From Niebla homalea (lineage: Eukaryota; Ascomycota; Lecanoromycetes; Lecanorales; Ramalinaceae), in NCBI GenBank assembly GCA_019925105.1, contig JAHGAU010000034.1, positions 372,001-436,000 of the forward strand: a stretch of DNA of 64,000 nucleotides, written 5' to 3'. The translations under genes were made by a program, and so were the position numbers. The notes under the pieces were generated by a model. That model saw only the letters and a program-made list of their open reading frames with translations. It was not told where the DNA came from and did no database searches. Positions 45,449-55,923 of this stretch are shown in pieces (position 1 is the stretch's first letter; each line of letters opens with the position of its first letter).

Positions 45449-47016
45449 CTATTGGCCTTCATCTTCGGGCTCATCCTCAGCGGGCGCATTCTTTCCGCAA
45501 CCTTTAACGAGGATATGTCGCTACTCATCATGTCAGCCTTAGCCCCAAATGATACCTTTTCTGCGTCAAGTGGATCTACCTTGAGAGCATCTTTCCTCGA
45601 GAAACTTTTCTCACAATGACCGCAAGGGAAAGGTTTGACCGAGAGATGTATGCGCTTATGCCTCTTGAGGTCGTGGTTTCGGTTGAAGGATTGCGGACAT
45701 TGGTCGCAGTGGAACGGTCTCTCTCCACCGGGCGGTATCTGATTGCCAAACATCTGAGCCGCAGTCCCACTGTGATAACCTGGCAACAAGGCCGGAATGG
45801 CGGGCGGCATACCCATCAGAGACATGGGACCTCCTGGCTGGCCCATGTTGCTCATGATCGGGTTCGAAAGTTGCATTGGAGGGCCTGGCATGGGTGGTCC
45901 CGGCATGGGGGGGCCTGACATTGGCGGTCCTGACATGGGTAGACCTGACATGTGTGGCGGTAATGTTGTCGGCGGTGGTGGGAAAGGGAAGGGCGGGTTG
46001 AAGGTATTCCGGAAGCCGTAAGAAGGCATTGGCTGGCCCATGGGTCCCGGATGCATTGGTCCATTACTCATGCCTCCTGGTGGTGAGTATGATGGTTGTG
46101 TTGCCGATGGCGGGGAGTTTCGGTCGAAGCTTGCTAATGGTGCACTGAGCGGAGTCTGTTGCGGCGGTGAAGAGGTCGGAAAGGCAAAGTTGGCGGTCTG
46201 AGCAGAAGTTGGTTGGGAAAGGCTGTAGCCAAGGGTAGAGGGGGTCGAGGAAGGTCGATCCATAAATATTTGCTGTGGCAGTCCATTCATGGGAGGTGAG
46301 GTAGGGTTCATCAGCGGCGGCGAAGATCCGGTCGGTTCGTTCCACGACTGCTGATTCGAATCTTGGGTATAGTTGGAGAAACCTTGAGTTGAAACAGGGT
46401 TGGCATTGCTGAGAACAGCGCTGATGGGACTTAACAAACCTGGCATCGTCGTGGACGATGTGTTGGGAGGGGTCAACAAGTTGCCTGCGTTGACCACGGC
46501 GTCGCATGGGCGGTATGGCAGTGGCGGCAAAGCCATACTGCCCAGGTTGTTGGCGGCGGGCCGGCGGGACGTCAGGCTACCGAGCTGAGCCGTTGGAGAG
46601 TCTGCCAGGGACGCCATCATGGACTGTTGGCCGGTGCCCAATGACAGACTCTGAGAGGCGTCTGGCGGTTTGTAGGCGCTGTCGTTGAGGTCAGTCGGAG
46701 GCGTGGGGAGTGTATTTGGTTGTGTGGGATTGGCTGAAATGTGTGTTTGTGGTGCCTGAGGGAACAGCTGTGTGGCTGGCGAGGAAGCCGCCGCCGCACC
46801 TGGCCAGTACGCACTGGCCTGAGTATTGGGGAACTCCAGCGAGGGCAAGCGATAAGAGCCTCTGGCAGGGGATGGGGTGGTAGGATTCGAGCTGAGATTT
46901 CGTGCTTTGTATTTGGCGAGATCAAGACTGGGGAGGTGGAAATAATCGCGCTGCGCAGGCTGCGGAGGGGAAAATTTAAGAGAAGCCAGGTCTGATGTTG
47001 ATGCGCTTTCCACCAT
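45449..47016 (-). CDS. C2H2-type zinc-finger transcription factor
   Basis: Two exons, 47016-45580 and 45520-45449, phase 0, 502 aa. About 430 residues of Pro/Ser/Gln/Met-rich disordered sequence, including an imperfect MSGPP/MPGPP repeat at 45880-45960, precede two adjacent fingers. Finger 1 is classical (C437, C440, H453, H457; FHCDQCPQSFNRNHDLKRH). Finger 2 starts C465/C468 (FPCGHCEKSFSRKDALK) and is completed by exon 2 with H481 and C487 (RHILVKGCGK), so it is C2HC. An acidic tail ends the protein. The intron splits finger 2; its TAG acceptor follows a GGCTGAC branch site. The layout indicates a sequence-specific nuclear regulator with an activation-like N-terminus. The RHILVKGCGK-type finger pair is conserved among filamentous ascomycetes, but I cannot assign a named regulator. 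Confidence 0.85.
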
Positions 47017-48808
47017 GGGAGCACGGGGCGCTTTGAAGCTTCGAAGTTGGGGGAGTCAATAGGAAATTTAAATGTGGGTAGTCGACTGGCGGGGCAATGT
47101 GCTCGAATGTTTGGTTGTGGCTGGTGGAGAGGGATAGATGTGGAGTGTAATACGCTGTGACGGAGCTGGTGTTGCTGAAACCTTGTGTTGCTGAGAGGGA
47201 TGATGACAGACAGCCTTGACGCGAGGATGGCCTGTTTGGAGCGGTCTGATTCGACGACTTAATGGGCGCTGATAAGAATGTTTGGTCGCGATGAAGAATG
47301 TGAGCTGTTGAGAATGGTCTTTCACCAGTGGAGCCGTCAGTATGAGAGTGGTAGCAGCAGCAGAGGCAGAGGTAGAGGTAAGGTGAGGTAAACTCACATT
47401 GCGATACTTTTGCGTGAGAGACAGCGGGTCAGAGTCGCGTAATGGTAGAGTATAGTTGGTAGGCCTGGTGGAGTGCAATTGATCTTATGTTCTGGAGCAA
47501 ATACTCGTGATTTGAATTGTTTGAATGGCGATGATGGAGTTTTGATGTGAAATTGCTGTAGGAGGAAAGAAAGACGCTGATCGTTTTCCCGGTTCTTCCA
47601 GGGCTCTAAGCTCCTCCCAGAACCTCCCCTCGCTCCTTCTTGTTTCTGCTGCAGGCTAGAGGTCTGGGCGATTCCGAGTCCAGGCGGGCCAGGCTTTCGG
47701 GTCCGGCGATCGCGCGATGAGCAAGGAAAGCCACTAACTACTACCTAACTAGAGCAGCCGACGGCGCAGCTGTCAAACACCCAACTTTTTTGCGCGTGGG
47801 ACGGTGGAGGTGGGTTTGGGGTTTGATCGCCAATCAGATGTCCCCCCGCAACAAGTTGATGATTTCATTTCTACGGCTCTACTGCAAAACCATATAGGTA
47901 GATACAGTGTATTTGCGCCGATGTTCATGGAACCAAGAAAACATCAATCAACTCCTCCTGAACATGCTGCGAGGCTGCTCCTCCCATCAGGTCGCAGACA
48001 GAGCCCTGTTTGTCCAGGCCCAGGGGCCACGAAGCAATCGAGACTGCTGGTCTTTTCCCAACAACCAAACTGACAGGGTCGCACAGCCGGCGAGAAATGT
48101 GTGCGAATCTTGCGCCTGACCAAGTGAACATTCTTTCCCTTATCCTCCTTGACGTTCGACGACAATGGTGACGGCTACAATTAGCAAATTCTTTGTCCCA
48201 AGATTCGCAATTCGATTAAGGGTGGGCGTCGCGGCTGGCGGTGATCAAGGCTGGATGCGGGTGCCTCCCTGGAGTCAGAATCAGCGCTCAGCCGTATCAG
48301 GGAATGACATCTATCATCCTGCTAGCCCATCTAGCTCGCTCATGGACTTCCCCAATTCGATCATGTCACAGTGCAGCAGCGTCTACAGAGCGATCGTTGC
48401 TTTGTACCTGGATACGTGGTCAAGCATGCTGAAGATCTATTCCGGCCGTAACAGCGGCTGGAGACCTGTCCAATGTTTGAGGTCAAGGGTCCCTTGCTTG
48501 TTGTAGTCTTGTAGATAGATGCTTTTTTTACCTTTTGGGAGCAACAATTTGGCAACGGGTGATGCCTCGCAGCAATAGGGAGCTAGCCAGGACGGGTCTG
48601 GCACTGGCATGTACCTGTCCCTTCAGAATTGAGTATTGACCATCTGATGATATGCTTGCATTATTCTATAATATTTCTGTGGTACATCTTCTCGTGCGTC
48701 TCGCTATCCACTGGTCCAAAAAAGAGACGCTCTCGTCTCACCATGGGCATGTCCCCAGGATGAAGCGCCCAACTGTGAGACAGCAGCCGATACGAGTCCC
48801 CGAGAAGG

Positions 48809-48819
48809 TATATATATAA
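48809..48819 (+). promoter_or_regulatory. TATA-like element
   Basis: TATATATATAA, 41-51 bp upstream of the ATG of the candidate ORF at 48860. Support is positional only. Confidence 0.3.
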
Positions 48820-48859
48820 CCCGAAAAGCCCATATGTATGCTTCATCAATGGCTTCCAC

Positions 48860-49342
48860 ATGGCTGAGGCCCCAGCGATCACGTTGCGACAAGGCGCTCC
48901 AGTGGAGAAGGGACATTGGGAGGCTATTCCCAAATACCGAACAAAGGGAAAGGATACGCGAATCGATGAGATGCACAATGTGAAGTTCGGGTTAGCGCAG
49001 ACACTCATATGGCCTAGCTTAGAGATCCAGGTGGAAGCGATTGACAGGGGTACAGCTGGTGCAGCTCATTCAATGGGGATTCGACCAGGGTCAAAAGATC
49101 GAAAATGGTCCAGACCATCGCCAAATTCTAGGCTCGAGGGCCAATCCTATTTCTTAGCTGCATTCCCAAGCTTTTGGGCCTTTTCAACTTCTTTGGGAAA
49201 CAGGTTCCTCAACCTCATTTGTTGGCGCGCATGCAAAGCATTTAATCATCAGGTTTCACGGAGCATCACATGTCATCTCTTCCTACTACCTCATTTTCGA
49301 GGTTCAGCTACAGACCTGCAACCCCACCAAGTCCTACCGTGA
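48860..49342 (+). CDS. Hypothetical 160-aa ORF
   Basis: Single open frame starting MAEAPAITLRQGAPVEKGHW. The first about 80 residues have plausible protein composition; the rest, with many Phe/Leu/Ser, is less convincing. A TATA-like run lies about 45 bp upstream. The opposite strand also has frames of 90-115 codons here. No domain recognised. Confidence 0.25.
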   Translation: MAEAPAITLRQGAPVEKGHWEAIPKYRTKGKDTRIDEMHNVKFGLAQTLIWPSLEIQVEAIDRGTAGAAHSMGIRPGSKDRKWSRPSPNSRLEGQSYFLAAFPSFWAFSTSLGNRFLNLICWRACKAFNHQVSRSITCHLFLLPHFRGSATDLQPHQVLP

Positions 49343-51105
49343 TTATTAATGTTACCAATCATTGATTTTGTGAAAGTTCAGACTCTCGGATCCTTAATGC
49401 ATTGGCCCTTGAACTTTTGAAGCCTCTCTTCACGGCTGGCTTCGGAACGTAATCTATGTGGAGCTCTATGGCTTGCATCTGACAGATCTCCAAGCCCGCC
49501 AAGGGTTGACCCAGGGTACGGTGCAATTGTAACAACAGCACAATGATGTAGAGTGAGACTGTCTTTGCTGCAGCCAAAGCCTGCCATGATGCGAACTAAG
49601 CGCAAGTCATCAAATGCTACATATTGTTCTTGGCATCTCGGCCTTGCTGCACATCGAGACATACAAGTACTCGGGTATGTTGTCTCGGCCAATCAAAACA
49701 AAGAGCTAGCGAGGGGTGACCGACCCTCGTCATGTCCAACCGGGGCATGCTGAGCCTCACGAGACCCCGTGTGCGCAAACCTGTCGACCTCTTTTTGCTG
49801 CGTTCTGCACAGTCCTGCTAGTCGGTCGGACATTTTCGATCGAGTCATAATAACAAATCCCCATCTTCTGCAGGGGAAAGTCGAAGCGCCGAGAGCGCCC
49901 CCGCGGAGTTCTGCGGGTGTCACTGACTTGCTGCGAAATTGCACAATGCACCGCTTCATTCAGCCAACTTCAACATACGCCACCCTGATCGAACGTCGGA
50001 ACGTGCGAGCACCTGTCTTTGGAGGAACTCTAATTTCACTTTCTGCCATCCCTCCTTGTAGATTTCCTCTTCGAGCAGTCATGGCCGTGTTCAGTAACCT
50101 GATTCTGTCACTTTCAGAGCGCTTACGACGCATGATCGGGCTTTTCTTGCCAGTCCAGCTGCGTGCAGGTCACTACCGATGTACCGATGCATATGCATTC
50201 GGCAAAACGTGCAATTGACACGTTTGTCATGCAGGGCTCGCAACGACCTGCAGAAAAGCAGCAATCCACTATAATTATCCCGTACTAGTTACCGAAATAC
50301 CTTCGACAATCCCATTATGCGGGTTTATGCCACTCAAACGGTTGAGAGCATTCCTTGTTGACGCCATGTGGAATCTGCCCACGCTATGCCCCGTTCGAGC
50401 TTCGAACACTTGGCCCACCTGCATTTGGCGAACCCAGCACGGTACTATCCGCGACGCCAGTAAAAAGATGGGACAGCCAATGGGATGGAGAGCTCAGGCC
50501 GATGCCGATGCTCGCCACCCTAGCATCACGATGAAGACTTGCATGAGATTAAATCCAAGGATCGTTTCGAAACATACTTCGACCCGGGATCTCATTCTTT
50601 GTCACGCCATCCTCGAGCTTGAACTTCACGTCCTTGTAGATTTGAAACTGGTTCCACGCAATCTGCTAGTCCACATGGATTTAGTACTACTTGTGGGGGG
50701 GAGTGGAGTTCTTCGGCTTATTTGCTGCGTCGTCCGTCATGTCAAGGTACATGATGTTGTAGTCATTGCGACAAAGAGTGTGCTAGCTGTCTCAATGAAT
50801 GATGGGAAAGCAAGAATATGCGAAGGATGATGCATTGACGAGGCAATTCTTGTGCAGCAATGAATGAAGCGCAAGCAGATACTAGTCAAGCCAGATGGCA
50901 TGAAAGTGATTGTTGCAGGGCCCGTCATCTCACTGAGATCGTCTGGACAAGACCAAGAGCCAGCCCATGCTGGAATGTGACAAGGCCAGGATGTGCTGGC
51001 TCCCACGTCAAGAGCTCCTGAGTCTTGCTCGCTGAGCAATCTCAAAGTGCAGTCCAAGCATGACTTCTAGGAGCAGACTCCCCCTGGTTCCTCCACCTAG
51101 ACCCC

Positions 51106-52209
51106 TCACTCAATCCCCTGCACAACCTCCGCCCCCTTCCATCCTTCCGGCTTCTCCCCGTAAATCACAAAATGATCCCCCTTCCACGTCCCCTCGCTCC
51201 AATGCTTGACCTTACTCTCCACGCCCAAACTCCTTGCCCCCTCCCCATCATTCCGATCCGCCTCCAGCACGCTCATCGCTCGGATCGGCAACACCAGCAC
51301 ATCCCCCGCCACCATCTTATTCTGCTCCAGCATGCCCACCTGCCTATACACCCCATCCTCACCTCCCCCTTCCTTCACTCCATTGCGCTCATTCCATGCC
51401 GCCACATACCCCACAACCACCTCTGTAAACGCCCTCGGCCCCGTCGCATCAATAACTTCTTTATAGTACACATCCCCCAACCCCCCCAACTCCCTCCCCT
51501 TCTCCCTCGCCAACGCCCGCAAATTCGCCGCCACGCGCCTGATCACGGCAAGCAGCATCGGATGCCGCGGCGCCGCCAGGACGGTCCAATTATTGAACCC
51601 CCAGATGCGCGCGCGGTAGTCCCGATAGAGCCGCCAATCGTTCTCCACCGGTTCGCGATCCGATTCGATCCCCACGACCACCCCCGCGCTATCCATCAAG
51701 GCCGGTGGCTCGGCCCACGAGTCGATGGGGATCAGGCAGCTCGTGTCGAGGTCGGTGTAGACCCCGCCCGAAGCGTAGAGGATTAGATAGCGTAGGAAAT
51801 CCGCTTGCAGGATGCGGTCGGTGAGGGCGAGGTAGGTTTGCCCGATCTCACGGAGCTCCGCGGAAGAGGAGGAGGGGGAGAGGTAGTGCGATTGGATGTA
51901 GGAGCGCGCGGAGGTGTCCGTGAGTAATTCGTGCCGGTGGGACGGGTTAAGGGTGAGCCAGGTGGTCAGGCGGGAGGCATCGGTGGCGTTGAGGAGGTGA
52001 GGTGGGGTGTGCCATGTTTGCCAGATCTTTTGGGGGATGTGTGGGGTGGTGGTGGAGGAGGATTCAGGGGCAGCAGGGTTTGCGATGGTGGTTGAGGTGG
52101 GAGGTGAGGGAGAGGGAACGGGTGGAGCGTTGGACGGAAGGTGGGTGTAGAGGATGAAGCAGAGGCTGAGGAGGGCGATGAGCCTCCATGTGGAGGCGGG
52201 GTTGGGCAT
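51106..52209 (-). CDS. GT32 family (OCH1-like) glycosyltransferase
   Basis: Single exon, 367 aa. A type II signal anchor at about residues 8-24 (WRLIALLSLCFILYTHL) places the enzyme in the Golgi lumen, followed by a Pro/Ser/Thr stem. GT32 motifs follow: IPQKIWQTWHTPP (about 58-70), the helix DRILQADFLRYLILYASGGVY and the metal/nucleotide-sugar DXD motif TDLD (D153, D155). FNNWTVLAAPRHPMLL and a late KHWSEGTWKGD segment match alpha-1,6-mannosyltransferase relatives. GDP-mannose is the expected donor, building the outer chain or other mannans; the exact substrate cannot be read. It is divergent from the ankyrin-protein gene, 569 bp apart. Confidence 0.88.
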   Translation of the reverse strand: MPNPASTWRLIALLSLCFILYTHLPSNAPPVPSPSPPTSTTIANPAAPESSSTTTPHIPQKIWQTWHTPPHLLNATDASRLTTWLTLNPSHRHELLTDTSARSYIQSHYLSPSSSSAELREIGQTYLALTDRILQADFLRYLILYASGGVYTDLDTSCLIPIDSWAEPPALMDSAGVVVGIESDREPVENDWRLYRDYRARIWGFNNWTVLAAPRHPMLLAVIRRVAANLRALAREKGRELGGLGDVYYKEVIDATGPRAFTEVVVGYVAAWNERNGVKEGGGEDGVYRQVGMLEQNKMVAGDVLVLPIRAMSVLEADRNDGEGARSLGVESKVKHWSEGTWKGDHFVIYGEKPEGWKGAEVVQGIE

Positions 52210-52778
52210 CGTCCATGGTGGAAGCTGGGGAGGGAGGGGAGGTGGAGAAATTGAGGATGGGAAGTGCTGAAAGTTGATTGGTGCAGCACAGAAGATCTGA
52301 ATGAGTCAGCGGGACTCCTCGTTCACAGCCATTTTCTTCCTTATCAATTGCGTCCCCACTTTCAACATAGCCCGGCAGAGCATTACACAGCCTTTTTTCG
52401 TGCTAATGTGTGGTTCTGTCTCCTTGGGTCGCGCTTTCAATGGCCCACCTATGCGACCGTTCGCATGACCGTCCGTTGCTCCAGGAGAAGCAGCTCGATC
52501 TGGTCACGATACGACCACTTCCATGACTGGCTTGTGAAACGATTGGCCCTTTGCTGCTTGAAGTCCCTCAAGACCCAGCTCGTACTCTAAACAGGCGTTA
52601 CCCTTATGCACGGCTACGTAATGCATACCAATCGCGCAGAGCGAAGCCCTCATAAGGCTGGTGGGCTTAGCGGACAGCTTTTCTTATCAGCCTGATGGTC
52701 CGCATCAGACGTGGACATTATAATAGAAAGCAGATCCCCTTTCCGAGCATACTCTTTTCAAGTTTGACATTTCCAAGG
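52210..52778. other. Divergent promoter between GT32 and ankyrin-protein genes
   Basis: 569 bp between opposite start codons. No recognisable element beyond ordinary mixed composition. Confidence 0.4.
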
Positions 52779-54822
52779 ATGGATCCTCTCTCAATATCTC
52801 TGGCGATAGCGCCATTGCTACTCGCTAGTGCGCAGCTCACGAAGCAAATTGGTGATTTTACGAGTAGCTACAAGTCTGCTCCAATCATTCTCACCAGCAT
52901 ATCAAGTGAATGCAACTTAATTCACGTTGCGCTCTGTAACGTTCAAGGGCTTGTCCATCAAAGCACTTCGGTCTTGACATCCCAACTCAGCTCTGACAAA
53001 GGGCTTCGGGAGGCCTTCGACGGTGCTTTGACAGGCTGTCGCATGACTGTAGCTGCTGTAGACGTCGAGATCAGTAGGTTCATCGATAGTGAGGCAAGTG
53101 GCAAGGATGGAAACGCCGGTTTTGGCTTCAGGAAGAGGACGAAGTATGTTTGGAAGGAGGAACTTATGCAGGGCCTACTCGACCAGACAAGAGGACAAAT
53201 GGCTTCTATACAGTTTCTCATCACCGTTCTGCAAAGGTAATTTACAAGTCCCTGAAGAAGCGAGTCTTCTGACGCCTGACTTGACTCGATGCAAAGCTCT
53301 GATTCGATCTCACAGTGAGACTATCGCAGATATCTTGAGACTTGTTCGAACGAACAGAGAGCCTGTAAGAGAAAACTTGAGCAAGGCGCGGTCAATACGT
53401 TCACGGCAAGGTTTCGACGATACTTTGAGCACATTTGACTCCGATGGACATTCTATCGCCCACAGTGTCGTTCCCACACATGAGAAACAACTGCAACAAT
53501 CGACCGCGTACAAAAAGGCGCAAGCCGTAGCAGCCGAAGACCTTCTAGCTGCAAAGCTCGAACTTCTGGAAGACAAATATGCTCTCGGTAAGTCATCCCT
53601 GACGCGACCAGAACCAGCGGATGAGTAGAGAAATTGACAGCCGTATTTGTTAGAAGATAAAGTTGAATGCCTCGAGCGTGATATCAATCTCAAAGAGAGC
53701 TCGCTGGGCGATATGAGAAGTCAAGTCGCCGCCAAGGACGCAAGCATTGACCGCATGGATCTTGAGCTTCGGCGAACTAACGATACGTCGAAGAAGTTAG
53801 TATTGAAAAAGAATCGGGTAATTGCTATATTGAAGGAAGAGGTTGAAGACTTGAAGCGGCAGACACAAACGCTAGATGACCCTGATTCGCCAACGCAAGA
53901 ATCTTTGGTATCCGACACAGAATCCGACGATGTCCATCGGCCTAATGACAGGCCCGATATTTGCATTCGTATCCTGGGAAGGAGCTGGACTTTTGATAGC
54001 CCTCGAACACCCCCTTTTGGATCATCGGCGCCAAACATACTGTTTTATTGGGCTGCCAACAACGGAGATGCAGAAGCTGCCCGCTATTTTTACGGCACTC
54101 AGAACGTGGATGGAACGTACGTTGACCCGAAGACTGACATGAATGCCTTGCAGATAGCTACAAGAAGAAACTTTCCTAGTGTGGTCGAGACTATACTGAC
54201 ATTAGGTCTTCCTGATGGTCATCACCAAGCACTTAGGATTGCAGTTGACCAGGGCCATCTTGAAATTGTTCGCAGCCTGACTCTTTCTGGCGCTCGGATT
54301 TCACAGCTGCCTTTGTCAGCTGTCGAAGACGGTCATGAGGAGATCGTGAAGATCATGATTGCTAGCGGCGTTGATATATCAGATGCTAGTCTGCTTGCAT
54401 GTGCAACAGAAAAAGGCCACTTTGGCATAATAGAGGCATTGACCACTGTTATTGACCCACATCACCGGTGGGATAACACTAGCCTTTTATTCAACGAAGC
54501 AGACCGGGCTCTGGAAACCGCGGCTTTCACTGGCAATCTTTACAAGCTCTACCAAGCTCTGCTGTACGGATCGGAAGAATTCAACGACCTCGCCTTTCAG
54601 AACGCAATGCACTTCGCCATAGAAAACGGGGATTCCAGGGTTCTAAGACTTCTCTTGACATATTTACTCAATCCAGTCGACCAAGGATCAGCTCGTACGG
54701 GGATAATAATGAAAGATGCGTTGGATTTTGCCGTCTCTCACAATCGGCATTCCATGCTTTTTATATTGAAGAAGCACGAAGACAAGCAAATCCCGTCGCC
54801 TACGCCCAGGCCCTTCGGTTGA
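52779..54822 (+). CDS. Fungal STAND-type N-terminal domain plus ankyrin-like repeats
   Basis: Three exons, 52779-53236, 53316-53587 and 53654-54822; the acceptors were chosen to keep phase; 632 aa. The start MDPLSISLAIAPLLLASAQL and the following 140 residues are the fungal N-terminal domain usually found on STAND/NLR-like proteins. The middle (about 200-330) is a charged coiled coil (LELLEDKYAL, DKVECLERDINLKE). The C-terminal half has degenerate ankyrin-like units, e.g. NILFYWAANNGDAEAARYF, MNALQIATRRNFPSVVETIL, ALRIAVDQGHLEIVRSLTL and ASLLACATEKGHFGIIEAL. There is no NACHT or NB-ARC ATPase between them, so it is a short relative without the motor. The expected role is self/non-self or stress signalling by protein contacts, an inference from family architecture. 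Confidence 0.75.
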
Positions 54823-54933
54823 GCAGAGGACCTGGAAATTCCCATAAGGGTTCAGAGAAAAGTAGACGTCGAGACTTCTAACCCGCATACACACGCTTCT
54901 GAGATGTATCATAATCTTCTGTTCTCATAACAG

Positions 54934-55726
54934 GTGCTTGCGAGTTACACCTTGGCATCCAACTGTGTGCTTGGTTCCGAACTCCAACAGGGACATGCTT
55001 CCCAGCGGCAGCTGTCACAAGCTATCGAAAAATGAACCCTAGAGTCATGCTTTGATAGTGAAGGTTGCATTGACTCCTCTCACGGGCTGGGCGACCTAGA
55101 TGTTAGATCTCTTCATGTCGCCCTCCTCCTACCTGCCAGAACATGTCAAGAACGTAGCCTACCCGTGGGACGATCCCGTCTACAAACCATTCGCATTCAT
55201 CGTGACAATTCGACTACCATGTACCCGCAACCTATTCTTTTGGCTGAATTGCGTACTTGTGATCAAAGCTGTGCAGCATCTGAGGATACATACTATTTTG
55301 GAGAGAAGTTTCAACGGGACTCTAGCGCTTATCTTCCATCATTTTTTGAAGAATACCAAATCTCCCTACAAGCCGCAGAGAGGAACGTCTTTTACGGGTT
55401 TATTCAATGAAACCGGGGATTCTTCGAAAGCTCCGACCGTGTCGAATATCAATCGGGACAACGGCAGCTCATGTTCGTCGCAGAGCGGGACCCGTGCAAG
55501 GCAGACAAATGGAGTAGAGAATAGAAAGCACGTTCAATTCTTGCTTGAGTATCAAAAATTATCAAACCTCAACGCCATTTCAAAATCCTTTCCATTGCCG
55601 TATCAATCCGTCACCCTTTCCGCAGACCTCTCTGAAACGCATGCTGCACAAACAACTTCAAAACCGCCATTTCGGTCCCCTTCCCCCCCAGCCCATATCT
55701 GCACGTTGAAAACTGCCTCACCCTAG
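54934..55726 (+). pseudogene. Decayed reading frame downstream of ankyrin gene
   Basis: From an ATAACAG acceptor-like site at 54933 a single frame reads to 55524 with only two internal TGA codons (55033 and 55408). Segments: SNCVLGSELQQGHASQRQLS, a 124-codon open middle (TYYFGEKFQRDSSAYLPSFF), then SDRVEYQSGQRQLMFVAERD. An overlapping frame, 55100-55726, is open for 208 codons but is Ser/Thr/Pro-rich and less protein-like. The interrupted frame looks like a broken gene, perhaps once a continuation or neighbour of the ankyrin gene. No domain is recognised. Confidence 0.35.
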
Positions 55727-55923
55727 CCGCTCATGATCCCATGACTGAACCGTCCAGCGGCCCCCACTCCCCCAATCACTCCATCCTGGTATTGCTCATC
55801 CACTCCCTGTCAGTCAAGGTCCTGTTCCCCCAACAACCCTGCCCAGTCGTGTACTTTCTCCAAATCCAATTCCCGTCCCCCTCCCGCCTCCTCCCAGTAC
55901 TCCGGTGGTCTCCCGCCACATCA

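Larger units (their letters stand above)
47017..51105. other. Large intergenic region
   Basis: 4.1 kb with one weak candidate ORF (48860-49342, separate entry). 47068-47480 upstream of the zinc-finger gene is probably its 5' leader: the minus-strand ORF there is His/Ser/Thr/Pro-rich and not protein-like. The remainder shows nothing recognisable. Confidence 0.4.

Noticed and set aside
47068..47478. 136-codon minus-strand ORF upstream of the zinc-finger gene
   Set aside because: Low-complexity Ser/Thr/Pro/His translation; position fits a 5' leader rather than a gene.
51172..51786. 204-codon plus-strand ORF
   Set aside because: Antisense of the GT32 gene; His/Pro/Arg-rich composition typical of a shadow frame.
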